From: Anaeromyces robustus
Lineage: Eukaryota; Neocallimastigomycota; Neocallimastigomycetes; Neocallimastigales; Neocallimastigaceae
Direction of reading: 5' to 3'
NCBI GenBank assembly: GCA_002104895.1
Contig: MCFG01000637.1
Coordinates: 1 to 20,478 of the forward strand
DNA length: 20,478 nucleotides
Shown: positions 12,883-20,478 of the stretch, in pieces
Layout of the letters: every line of letters starts with the position of its first letter
How positions within the stretch are numbered: position 1 is the stretch's first letter
Notes under the pieces: generated by a model
Seen by the model: the letters and a program-made list of their open reading frames with translations, nothing else
Database searches by the model: none
What the model was told of the DNA's origin: nothing
Made by a program: the position numbers and the translations under genes

Positions 12883-12930
12883 ATGTTCAAAATAACTTTT
12901 AATTGAATATCTTTTATTTATAGTAAAATT
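12883..12930. repeat. Dispersed 48-bp repeat, copy 1
   Basis: ATGTTCAAAATAACTTTTAA, then TTGAATATCTT and TATAGTAAAAT, recurs with a few substitutions at about 13918-13966, roughly 1035 bp to the right. Neither copy is coding. Confidence 0.7.
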
Positions 12931-13917
12931 ATATGTATTTATATGTATTTAGGTAAATATATGTAACAATGTCAATAGTTTTTTTTTTTTAACAATTTAA
13001 ATTAGGGAAAATAATTTATACATAAAATTATTCATTTTTTTATTTAAAAAAGAATAAATTGATTATTGTAATGAACAATAATGTTTTTTTTTCTACTATA
13101 TAATAATAATAATTAATTTTTATCTTCTTTTTTTTTTTTTTTTTTTATGTTAAATTTATTTATTTGTTTTTTTATTATTCAATTTCTATTCCTATAATAA
13201 TATCTAACAAAAAAATTTAAATAATAATTAAAGAACCTATAATTAAAAGGTTAGGACCAACGATTAAATTGTAATAAAAATTTGAATTCTAAATTTTTTA
13301 TAATGGTATAATAAAATGAAAAATCAATAAATTTTTAAACATAACAAAATCAAACACTAGAAATATATTGATTATCTGTTATTATTATCTAATTACAAAA
13401 AATATATTAATTTTTTTTTAACTTTTATAATATTTTTCGTTAAAAGATGAAATAAATAATGAATTATTGTATATTATATTTCTAAAATATAGTGAATATT
13501 AAGTAATGGATTTAAAAAATTAAATTCAATAATATTTAAGTTTGAAATTTTTTATTTTTATTATTTTATAAAATATCATATTTATTGATATTTTTTTTAA
13601 AAATATATATATATATTATATATATAATATATATATATAATATTATTAATAAATTAATTATTACTTTTTTTTATTATTATATTAATTTTAATTATTAATA
13701 TGTTTTTCATTTAATAAAAATAAAAATATATATAAATAAAAAAAAATATTTTATGCATTAGGAATATAATTATTATAATGAATATTAATTATAATTTTTA
13801 TTAGAATGCATTTTTTTTTTTTTTTTTTGTAAAAAATCTCCATTTTTATGTAATTTTTATAATTGTTATTTTTTTATTTTTTTGATTACAATTTTAAATT
13901 GTAATATTTTTATTCAA

Positions 13918-13965
13918 TATGTTCAAAAATAATTTTTAATTGAGTATCTTACATTTATGGTAAAA

Positions 13966-13966
<1 letters not shown>
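13918..13966. repeat. Dispersed 48-bp repeat, copy 2
   Basis: ATGTTCAAAAATAATTTTTA, then TTGAGTATCTTACATTTATG and GTAAAAT, matches copy 1 at 12883-12930 over its full length with about six differences. It is followed by a long T run (13970-13997). Confidence 0.7.
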
Positions 13967-14004
<38 letters not shown>

Positions 14005-14385
14005 CTATATTAAACTTTAAATTTTTTTTCTATATTTTATATTTTAAATTGTATTATATATTATATTTAAGGAAATAAATAAATTTAATACATTTTATCA
14101 TCAAAAAGTATTACTATGTATACTACTCAATAATTTTTTAATTACAAGTTTTAATTACAATATTTAATAATTATAAATATTATATCTATTAATGTTTATG
14201 TATTTATTTATACTTATAATTAAATGAATATAAATAATAAATATAAATATATAATTTATTTTGATCTTTATATTATCAATATATAATCAATAAAAATAAT
14301 TTAATTTTTTTTTGTTTTGTTTTTGTTTTTGTTTTTTTTTAAAGTTTATTATTTTAATAATATGATTAATTATGATTAAATTTAC

Positions 14386-14437
14386 CAACTGAGAGAAATG
14401 ATAATACTAAGAAGAAGGCACTTCTATAAAAATTCAT
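14386..14437 (-). CDS. Possible first exon encoding a signal peptide (partial, low confidence)
   Basis: From ATG 14437-14435 the minus strand reads MNFYRSAFFLVLSFLSV, a compact signal-peptide-like sequence (short polar start, a basic residue, hydrophobic core). It is followed by G|GTAAAT, a plausible intron donor (14385-14384). Codons such as GCC, TTC, CTC and AGT make this a small island of complexity in A/T-only sequence. No downstream exon could be found between 14385 and 12900, so it is either a real first exon with a very long intron or an orphaned remnant. Confidence 0.3.
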
Positions 14438-15185
14438 CTTCTGATAATATATAATGTACACTAATTGAAAATTAAATAAAGAAACAAAAAAAAAAAACTG
14501 TACTGCGTGTATTTTTATATTTATTTTTATTTTTATTTTTATTTTTATTTAATATACCTTGTAAAATTTACAAATTAATAATACGTTATTATTATTATTG
14601 TTATTTATTTTTATTTTATTTTTCATTTACTAAAATCGCTCCTTTTATACTTTTTTTTTTTTTTTTAAAATTTTGGAAATTAATTTTGTCATTTCTGTTA
14701 AATTGATATTAACTATTTTTTTTTATATATTTTTTATTTAATTCTATTTAAATTATTTAAATTTTAAAATGTATAAAAAAAAAGTTTTAATTATTTATTA
14801 CTAGTCAATTCATAATATAATATATTATATTATAAAAAGTTTTTTTTTTATTTATTTTTTACAAAATTTTTTTTATCTATTTTTTACAAAATTTCAAACT
14901 GAAATTTACTAAAACATTTAATTGATATTTTTGTGATCAAACTTGATTTCAATTTAGATAAGGTGGTAAACATTTATAATATTTTTTATTTCTTTTTTTT
15001 TTTTTTTTTATTTCTTTTTTTCTTTTTACTTCAATTGTATTTATGCAGTTTATATACAATTTAGTATAATTATGTACAATTTTAGTATTATTAAATTCAT
15101 TAAATTCCTTTTTTTTTTTCTTTTTTTTTTTTTAATATTTTACTTTCATATCAGAAAAACTATAAGTATTAATTTATTTACTTAT
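14438..15185. other. A+T-rich region left of the retroelement, no gene seen
   Basis: It contains TTTTTA repeats (14518-14550), T/C-rich tracts (14985-15030, 15108-15134) and otherwise A/T sequence up to the LTR. The sequence next to the LTR is CTTAT (15181-15185), part of the insertion site. Confidence 0.55.
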
Positions 15186-15900
15186 TGTAACGGAACGGTA
15201 GTTCCAATATTACAATTGACACCAAAATCTGAAGTAAACACAAACAAAATAAAATTTAAAATAAAAGATACTTATTGCAATATCAGAACACCTTTCCTTT
15301 GTTAACCTGAAAGGTCGGTGTCGAGATATATATATTAGTAAGATTTAGTTTTAAGTTTTATTTTATTTTTATTTAAAATATGTTTTATTAGAATTTAGTT
15401 TTATTAATTATTAAAAATTAATAATAACTAATCTTTGTAGTATTTCAAACTACTTATGAATTAATTATTACTAATATATATAAAGTTATAAAAGAATAAA
15501 AGCACAAAGAAAAATATTTTAACTAAAAGTTTTACACCTATTTATACTTTTTGCGGAAAAATAGTTTTAAAAATAAAAGTTCATAAAAAATAATAAAAAT
15601 TGCTAGAAACTAAGATATTTTGTTATAAAATGAATCTCATAGAAAAATAAAGAAATATTATATAATTTTTTCTTAAAGTTTCTAATTCTATTCCATGTAA
15701 TTCTATAAAGAAATACAGAAATAAAATACAGAAACAAATACAAAATAAAATACAGAAATTTATAATAAATAAATTTAAAATAAAATTTTTATAAAATTTG
15801 GAACAAGGTGTGAGTCGAACCCAGAGTGTTCGCCCAGATGGTCATAGTTACTAACCACTAGACCATGGTTACTATTTTACTAATTGAGAGATTCGTTACA
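15186..15900 (-). repeat. 3' LTR of the retrotransposon (left copy)
   Basis: 715 bp with terminal TGTAAC/GTTACA inverted repeats. The edge on the gag-distal side is preceded by a purine tract, as expected for a 3' LTR. Near the U5 end is the palindrome GGAAC-GGTA-GTTCC (15192-15205). It carries a copy of the tRNA-like sequence and the TATA/start signals described for the 5' LTR. Confidence 0.95.
15800..15872 (-). other. tRNA-like sequence inside the 3' LTR
   Basis: On the minus strand 73 nt have tRNA proportions. TGGTCTAGTGG (15855-15865) matches the A box, as in tRNA-Glu-type genes, and GGGTTCGACTC (15812-15822) matches the B box. Downstream T4-T5 runs from about 15796 leftward could terminate pol III. 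Acceptor, D, anticodon and T stems pair poorly, so a functional tRNA is unlikely. Confidence 0.7.
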
Positions 15901-15911
15901 TGGTCCTCCTT
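15901..15911 (-). other. Polypurine tract next to the 3' LTR
   Basis: On the minus strand GAAGGAGGACCA directly precedes the TGTAAC start of the 3' LTR. This is the normal place for plus-strand priming and confirms the element's orientation. The last three bases before the LTR (CCA) break the tract slightly. Confidence 0.7.
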
Positions 15912-16218
15912 CAGGATTCGGATACCAGACGAATCTTAAAACTAGGCTAAACTATACTAAAAAATTTTTTAACTAAATTTTAAACTATACTATATAGGTG
16001 TAAAAATAATATAATTTGATATTAATAAAAATACATGAATATTAATTAAAATACATGAATATTAATAAAGTTTACATGATATTGATAATATTATGACTAA
16101 ACTAAACTAAGCTAAGATTTTAAACTAATAATAATAACAATAAGTTTGATATTAATAAAGAATAAAATATTGATAAAATATATTTAATAATTGAGATTCA
16201 TTATTTAAGTTTTTCTTT
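15912..16218 (-). other. Retroelement tail between gag stop and polypurine tract, non-coding
   Basis: About 300 bp where pol would be in an autonomous relative. It contains short direct repeats (AATACATGAATATTAAT at about 16029 and 16050; CTAAACTA-type words at 15945-16110) and no reverse transcriptase or integrase motif in any frame. Confidence 0.75.
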
Positions 16219-18063
16219 TCATTTTGATTTATTTTTAACAAAGTAACAAAGTAAATTTTCGGGTGGTTTATCTTCATAAGGGAGGTATGCATCAACTTTA
16301 AATTCTTTAAATTTGTTGTTTTGTTTTCTTTTGTATTTAATTGATTTTGAATAAAAATTTGAATTTGATTTATTCTTATTATTCACACTCTCCTTCGAAA
16401 AGATTGGATTATTGGGTTTTGAAAAATTAATATTTTGAATAGGTTGATTTGAAGAATTTGATTTTGAGCAAGAATTAGGATTGCCAGAGGAAACAGATTG
16501 ATTACCAGATTTCAGATTATTACAAGAATTATTATTAAAAGAATCGTTACTAAGATTAACAGAGTTACAAGGAGAATTACTAGAGTTAACAGGATTACAA
16601 GAATTTGTACTAAGATTAACAGGATTATTACAAGAATTTTTTCTAGGAAGTACACAAGAGTTAGAAACATAAGTTGGTTTATTATTATTTTTCAAAGGTT
16701 GTGAATTAATTGATTTTGTACGTTCTGAGTGGAAACAAGAAGTATTACAGAAAGATTTATTGCCAGAGTGATTATCAAGATTATTATTATTTTTAGAATG
16801 AGGTTTACAAGATTTATCAGATTTTGTATTTTGAGAATTCGTCACGAATGAATTTGGGAGTATTAAACAATTTGAAAGACAGTAATTTGAATTGAAAGTT
16901 ATTTCTTTAGTTGTAAAATTGATAGAGGGATTGTGAGTTACGAGCCAATCTATTCCAAGAATACCACAATACGAAGGTAGATCCACAATATAGAATTCTG
17001 TTTTACAAAGGTGATTTTTATATTTCAACGAGATGGGAAACGTTTTACCAAAAATTGTTTGATTTCCGGCTACTCCAGAAACGGCAGGAAAAGTAGAATC
17101 AGAATCAAAAGGAATATTGTTTTCTTTAGCAAAGTGTATATCCATAAGATTTAATTGAGAACCTGAATCGATGAGTAGTTTAGCATTGCAAGAAGAGTTT
17201 AAAGTTTGTAGATTGAATTCGGCAACTGGAGCATTCAAAGATGGATCATCAGAAAGTCTAGGTCTTGATTTTGGTTTGGATTCTGGATTAGAAATAAAAG
17301 CATTGCTGGAAGAGGGTTTGTTGTCATCTTCATTTACTTTATTCTTTAAAGGGCAGTTATTAACTTGATGGTTTTTTGATCCACAGTAGAAACAAAGATG
17401 TTCTTTTCTTCTTCTTTCTTTTTCATCACGAGTTATTGTTTCATTAGATTTATTCGAAGCAAATTGAAAAGAGTTAGCATGACGACCAAAAGAATGATTA
17501 CTTGAATTATTCGATTTAAAGTATTGATTATGAGTAGAAAGTCTTAAATCTATACGAGAAGCTATGGTTTGAAGAGAGAATAAGGATTGTGGTCCAGGAA
17601 ACATTTCTAAGATTCTAGTTGCAATATTGTCGTTTAATCCTGCGAGAAAAGCATCCATTTTAGCAGCTTCATTCCAAGAAGAGTCATCTGCGTATTTATT
17701 GAACTCCAGGATGTAGCTTCTTACATCTCCAAGACGTCTCTGTTTAATGGTTCTGAGCTTTTGGTTTGCTATGAAGGTTGAATCATAATTTCCAAAGGTA
17801 GCTTTAAACTTGGATATAAACGCTTCATAGTCATCTAAACATGGGTCTACATTTTCAATTAAAGTTGCGGCCCAATTCATTGCAGAACCGTAAAGTCTGG
17901 AAATGATGTATGCAACCTTAACTGGATCTTCAGAAAATTTTTCTGGTTGCAACATAAAGACAAGGTTCATTTTTGCAAGAAAGCCTTTAAAGAAACGACG
18001 GTCTCCAGCGAATCCATCTTTGTACGTAACATTTAAATTGAAAAAATTATCTTCGTTCATCAT
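16219..18063 (-). CDS. Gag-protease polyprotein of the LTR retrotransposon
   Basis: 614 codons, intact from ATG 18063 to TGA 16219; a second ATG follows immediately. Residues about 20-180 form a Ty3/gypsy-type Gag capsid domain (FFKGFLAKMNLVF, AMNWAATLIE, FISKFKATFG, LGDVRSYILEFNKYA). A CCHC zinc knuckle follows with Cys224, Cys227, His232 and Cys237, for nucleic-acid binding. A retroviral-type aspartic protease spans about 280-385: the active-site triad is Asp299-Ser300-Gly301 (LLIDSGSQ), with the partner motif GILGIDWL at 367-374. Residues about 400-575 are an Asn/Ser/Cys-rich repetitive stretch (SCNNPVN-like units), and the end is basic. In autonomous relatives reverse transcriptase would start after the protease; here the frame ends instead. 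The protein would assemble particles and process itself, but enzymes must come in trans. Confidence 0.92.
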   Translation of the reverse strand: MMNEDNFFNLNVTYKDGFAGDRRFFKGFLAKMNLVFMLQPEKFSEDPVKVAYIISRLYGSAMNWAATLIENVDPCLDDYEAFISKFKATFGNYDSTFIANQKLRTIKQRRLGDVRSYILEFNKYADDSSWNEAAKMDAFLAGLNDNIATRILEMFPGPQSLFSLQTIASRIDLRLSTHNQYFKSNNSSNHSFGRHANSFQFASNKSNETITRDEKERRRKEHLCFYCGSKNHQVNNCPLKNKVNEDDNKPSSSNAFISNPESKPKSRPRLSDDPSLNAPVAEFNLQTLNSSCNAKLLIDSGSQLNLMDIHFAKENNIPFDSDSTFPAVSGVAGNQTIFGKTFPISLKYKNHLCKTEFYIVDLPSYCGILGIDWLVTHNPSINFTTKEITFNSNYCLSNCLILPNSFVTNSQNTKSDKSCKPHSKNNNNLDNHSGNKSFCNTSCFHSERTKSINSQPLKNNNKPTYVSNSCVLPRKNSCNNPVNLSTNSCNPVNSSNSPCNSVNLSNDSFNNNSCNNLKSGNQSVSSGNPNSCSKSNSSNQPIQNINFSKPNNPIFSKESVNNKNKSNSNFYSKSIKYKRKQNNKFKEFKVDAYLPYEDKPPENLLCYFVKNKSK

Positions 18064-18402
18064 TGTTGTTTTATTTTTGGTTTTAACTAAGAATTCAAAT
18101 TGTTTATTAAGGTAAATTTAAATTTTAATTTCGCTTTTTATGCCTTACAACTCAAAAATAAACCGGCAAAAGCTACTAACTAGAGGTATATACTAGACCT
18201 CGAAATAAATATTAAAACTATATAATTAAAGTCGCTTCACCTTCACGACCAACCTCCAGCCTTCGGTGACTGAAGTTCCTTATTTGCCAGAGCTTACGAA
18301 GATATTGAACTTGAACGTCCGATATTGCAGTGCTTTTTATCACACAACAATTCCTTCCCCCAAGAAAGCGTGCTTTTCACACTACCCACTTTTATCAATA
18401 CC

Positions 18403-18453
18403 TAAGTAACTAATTGACTATAGTTTCTTAACCTACTAGAAACTAGTTACTTA
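18403..18453. repeat. Nested inverted repeats (hairpin) in the retroelement leader
   Basis: TAAGTAACTA (18403-18412) and TAGTTACTTA (18444-18453) are perfect 10-bp complements. Inside them TAGTTTCT (18421-18428) and AGAAACTA (18438-18445) form a perfect 8-bp stem with a 9-nt loop. The two pairings share two bases on the right arm, so they are partly alternative. Confidence 0.85.
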
Positions 18454-18771
18454 CGCCAAACACTCTGTATATGAGCTCTAAACGCTCCTAGTATATTTTA
18501 CAAATAATTTACCTTAAGAGTTTAATAGATATTTAATTACACAGAAGTTTACAAAGATGTTTTTCTTTTAATAATTTTTTTCTATTTCACACTGCTGTTC
18601 TTTCAGTTTATCAACTTACTCGAGCTGAATGTAGGACTTACGTCTGAGCCTACCAGCGAGGGCCAATGTGAAACTCGAAATTTAATTATAAAAGAAAAAA
18701 GACAGTATAAAAATAAGGATCCTCAGAATGATTCTCCTTATTAAAAATTTTATTAAGTTTATAAATATATA

Positions 18772-18797
18772 TTTTTTTTTTTTTTTTTTTTTTTTTT
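18772..18797. repeat. Homopolymer T tract (26 nt) in the leader
   Basis: An uninterrupted T run on the plus strand; in the element's RNA it is an internal A26. Confidence 0.95.
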
Positions 18798-18959
18798 GAC
18801 TAGAAAAAATTTTTTTGAAAAATAATTTAATTTATCTATTCTATAATTTATTCATTCACTTAATTTTTTATAATAATTTATTTAATTTATTAATATTCAT
18901 TCACTTAATTTAATTTATTTAATTTTTTTAATTTAATTTTATTAATTTTCCGAAAATAT

Positions 18960-19560
18960 TACTGGCAAGGTAGTACAAAATCTTTTTCAAATGCTATGGG
19001 GTACACTATTTTTATCTTTGGGTAGTACAAGGAAAATTTTTCAAAATGTTACACAAGGAAAATTTTTTAACTATTCTAGGGTGGTACAAAATTTCCAATA
19101 ACTAAGGTTTCTAAGTAGTTCAAAGGCAATTCAAAGTAAAGTAGCTAAGACTAAGGAGAGAAACTAGGCGGTAGTTCTAAGAACTTGGTTAAACTAAGGA
19201 CGGGTGGAATCTGGGTGCTTTATTTTTTTACTTTATCAAGAAAAATTTTTATTCGAGAAAGATACTTAATAGGATGGATACTAGAATTATTCAAGAAAAG
19301 TAGACAAAGGGTAAACAAGAAGTAGACAAGACTAAGACAAGACTAAAAACTAGGAATTATTCAAGGTAGATAACTAGGAATCAGAGACTAAGGTAGAAAT
19401 ATCCAAAAGCTAAGACTAAAAGATTATTACTAGAAAAGGTAGTATCCAGAAACTAGGAAAAAGTAGTATTCTAAGATTAGACTAAAAGAAGTAGTATCCA
19501 AAGGTAGTTCTAAAAGGCGGTAGAATCCAATAAAAGGTAGAAACTAAAAATTGGTAGCAG
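18960..19560. repeat. Degenerate short-motif repeat block in the leader
   Basis: Many imperfect copies of GGTAGTACAA(GG)AAAATTTTTC (18970-19095) pass into ACTAAGG, ACTAGGAA and GTAGTATCCAA words (19100-19540). Spacing is irregular, so this is not a clean tandem array. Confidence 0.6.
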
Positions 19561-19609
19561 ATTCCAAAATTTTCGACACTAAGGTTCCAGGCGGTGTTTC
19601 TTTTGTTGG

Positions 19610-19620
19610 GTGCTTTTATT
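19610..19620 (-). other. Proposed self-priming primer-binding site
   Basis: On the minus strand AATAAAAGCAC covers the last LTR base and the first ten leader bases. It is perfectly complementary to GTGCTTTTATT within the LTR (19939-19929). No TGG, the usual start of a tRNA primer site, occurs until about 30 nt into the leader (TGGAACC near 19589). Tf1 of fission yeast is known to prime from the first 11 nt of its own RNA in this way. Confidence 0.55.
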
Positions 19621-19928
19621 GTAACGGAACGGTAGTTCCAATATTACAATTGACACCAAAATCTGAAGTAAACACAAACAAAATAAAATTTAAAATAAAA
19701 GATACTTATTGCAATATCAGAACACCTTTCCTTTGTTAACCTGAAAGGTCGGTGTCGAGATATATATATTAGTAAGATTTAGTTTTAAGTTTTATTTTAT
19801 TTTTATTTAAAATATGTTTTATTAGAATTTAGTTTTATTAATTATTAAAAATTAATAATAACTAATCTTTGTAGTATTTCAAACTACTTATGAATTAATT
19901 ATTACTAATATATATAAAGTTATAAAAG

Positions 19929-19979
19929 AATAAAAGCACAAAGAAAAATATTTTAACTAAAGTTTTACACCTATTTATA
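19929..19979 (-). promoter_or_regulatory. Retroelement pol II promoter: TATA box and proposed transcription start
   Basis: TATAAATA (19979-19972 on the minus strand, flanked by GG downstream) is the best TATA box in the LTR. GTGCTTTTATT (19939-19929), 40 nt downstream, is the proposed first 11 nt of the RNA, because it is exactly complementary to the sequence at the LTR/leader junction. The equivalent sites in the other LTR are 15546-15539 and 15505-15495. Confidence 0.55.
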
Positions 19980-20232
19980 CTTTTTGCGGAAAAATAGTTT
20001 TAAAAATAAAAGTTCATAAAAAATAATAAAAATTGCTAGAAACTAAGATATTTTGTTATAAAATGAATCTCATAGAAAAATAAAGAAATATTATATAATT
20101 TTTTCTTAAAGTTTCTAATTCTATTCCATGTAATTCTATAAAGAAATACAGAAATAAAATACAGAAACAAATACAGAATAAAATACAGAAATTTATAATA
20201 AATAAATTTAAAATAAAATTTTTATAAAATTT

Positions 20233-20305
20233 GGAACAAGGTGTGAGTCGAACCCAGAGTGTTCGCCCAGATGGTCATAGTTACTAACCACTAGACCATG
20301 GTTAC
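20233..20305 (-). other. tRNA-like sequence inside the 5' LTR
   Basis: Identical in sequence to the copy at 15800-15872. In element orientation it sits about 28 nt inside the outer edge of U3, upstream of the pol II TATA box. It reads in the same direction as gag, so a pol III transcript from it would begin in U3 and stop at the T-runs just after it. Confidence 0.7.
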
Positions 20306-20333
20306 TATTTTACTAATTGAGGGATTCGTTACA

Positions 20334-20478
20334 ATTATTATAAAATTAAGATAAAATGAATATAATTTAGTTGTCGCGAATATTAGTGGATTTAAAATTG
20401 AAATTCACTAATAGATCAATTACATTTAAATTTCGTTATTGACTAAATCACTTAAAATTCGATTTTCAATAAAATTAA
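20334..20478. other. Right flank of the retroelement, no gene seen
   Basis: It starts with ATTAT, the right half of the imperfect target duplication. It also contains an inverted repeat, ATTAGTGGATTT (20382-20393) with AAATTCACTAAT (20401-20412), with one mismatch and a 7-nt loop. No coding signal is seen in the 145 bp available. Confidence 0.6.

Larger units (their letters stand above)
12835..14385. other. A+T-rich intergenic region, no gene seen
   Basis: Apart from the dispersed repeat there are long T runs, TA-rich self-complementary sequence near 13603-13645, and short ATT runs. No reading frame has coding character on either strand. Confidence 0.55.
18064..19609 (-). other. Long non-coding leader of the retroelement
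   Basis: About 1.55 kb between the 5' LTR and gag with no long open frame. From the gag end it holds a G+C-richer module (about 18165-18680) with strong hairpins, a 26-nt homopolymer (18772-18797, A in the RNA), an A/T-rich part, and a block (about 18960-19560) of degenerate short repeats (GGTAGTACAA and ACTAAGG/ACTAGG words). It may hold packaging or translation signals, but this is inferred from position only. Confidence 0.7.
15186..20333 (-). mobile_element. Non-autonomous Ty3/gypsy-like LTR retrotransposon (Gag-protease only)
   Basis: Two direct LTRs (715 and 714 bp) bound a 3719-bp interior. The element reads on the minus strand, so the right LTR is 5'. It starts TGTAAC and ends GTTACA. 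Flanking bases are CTTAT (left) and ATTAT (right), a 5-bp target duplication with one mismatch. Inside lie a 1.55-kb leader, one Gag-protease frame and a 318-bp tail ending in a purine tract at the 3' LTR. Reverse transcriptase, RNase H and integrase are absent with no remnant seen, so it must use enzymes from a partner element. The LTRs differ at only three positions (an A4/A3 indel near 15526, A15743/G20176, A15889/G20322), implying recent insertion. Gag type, protease motifs and apparent self-priming point to the Ty3/gypsy, Tf1-like side. Confidence 0.9.
19620..20333 (-). repeat. 5' LTR of the retrotransposon (right copy)
   Basis: 714 bp, matching the left LTR except for one indel and two substitutions. 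In element orientation it reads U3 (tRNA-like segment, TATA box), then the proposed start of R at 19939, then U5 ending at 19620. Confidence 0.95.

Noticed and set aside
13603-13645. Palindromic TA-rich stretch as a special structure
   Set aside because: It is nearly pure TA-dinucleotide sequence, in which self-complementarity is trivial.
15072-15305. Plus-strand open frame ending in the LTR, repeated at 19551-19739
   Set aside because: The two share the same tail only because both run into identical LTR ends (antisense to the element). Their different N-terminal parts are unrelated flank or leader sequence.
16498-17368. Plus-strand open frames within the Gag-protease region (also 17903-18115)
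   Set aside because: They are antisense shadows of the intact 614-codon gene. The Ile/Thr/Arg-rich frame mirrors the Asn/Ser-rich repeat.
19575-19592. TGGAACCTTAG near 19590 on the minus strand as a normal tRNA primer-binding site
   Set aside because: It lies about 30 nt inside the leader, too far from the LTR for usual tRNA priming, while the perfect 11-nt self-complementarity lies exactly at the junction. It is not fully excluded.
20233-20305. A functional host tRNA gene in each LTR
   Set aside because: The A and B boxes are good, but the acceptor, D, anticodon and T stems do not pair properly, and both copies are inside a mobile element. It is listed as tRNA-like only.

Overview
The window looks like nuclear DNA of an early-diverging anaerobic gut fungus (Neocallimastigomycota; Piromyces, Neocallimastix and Anaeromyces are typical). 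The reasons are extreme A+T content, long AAT/ATT, TATAA and homopolymer arrays between and inside genes, small GT-AG introns, strongly A/T-ending codons, and decayed members of the solute-binding-protein-like surface receptor family that is expanded in these fungi. The assignment is inferred from gene families and composition, not from a marker gene.

Layout, left to right. (1) 1-309, minus: first 103 codons of a secreted alpha/beta-hydrolase running off the left edge. (2) 310-3093: A+T-rich non-coding DNA with two TATAA arrays and the left part of a segmental duplication. (3) 3094-8476, minus: a decayed tandem family of solute-binding-protein-like genes. There are two near-full copies (A, 3094-5204; B, 6801-8476) and one isolated exon (C, 5322-5487). 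The same four-exon structure with matching intron phases can be rebuilt in A and B, but both carry several disabling changes. Copy A is split by a 529-bp tRNA-derived SINE-like insertion with a 16-bp target duplication; copy C preserves the unoccupied site. (4) 9529-9820, minus: an unrecognised membrane-protein fragment, apparently frameshifted. (5) 10418-11060, minus: a complete two-exon VOC/glyoxalase-fold protein with an ATT array starting at its intron donor. (6) 11061-15185: mostly non-coding, with a 73-75-bp tandem duplication, a dispersed repeat and a possible orphan signal-peptide exon. (7) 15186-20333, minus: a 5148-bp LTR retrotransposon with nearly identical LTRs (3 differences in about 715 bp), one intact 614-codon Gag-protease gene and no reverse transcriptase, RNase H or integrase.

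The most interesting part is the retroelement. It is non-autonomous but encodes Gag and protease. It has no TGG-type tRNA primer site next to its 5' LTR. Instead, 11 nt at the LTR/internal junction are perfectly complementary to 11 nt inside the LTR, about 40 nt downstream of a strong TATA box. This is the arrangement expected for Tf1-type self-primed reverse transcription. Each LTR also carries, near its U3 edge, a 73-nt tRNA-shaped sequence with near-perfect pol III A and B boxes followed by T-runs. The 1.55-kb leader is non-coding and contains strong hairpins and degenerate repeats.

The genes do not form one pathway. The intact coding content is the hydrolase 5' end, the VOC protein and the element's Gag-protease; the remainder is decayed receptor genes, mobile-element insertions and simple repeats.
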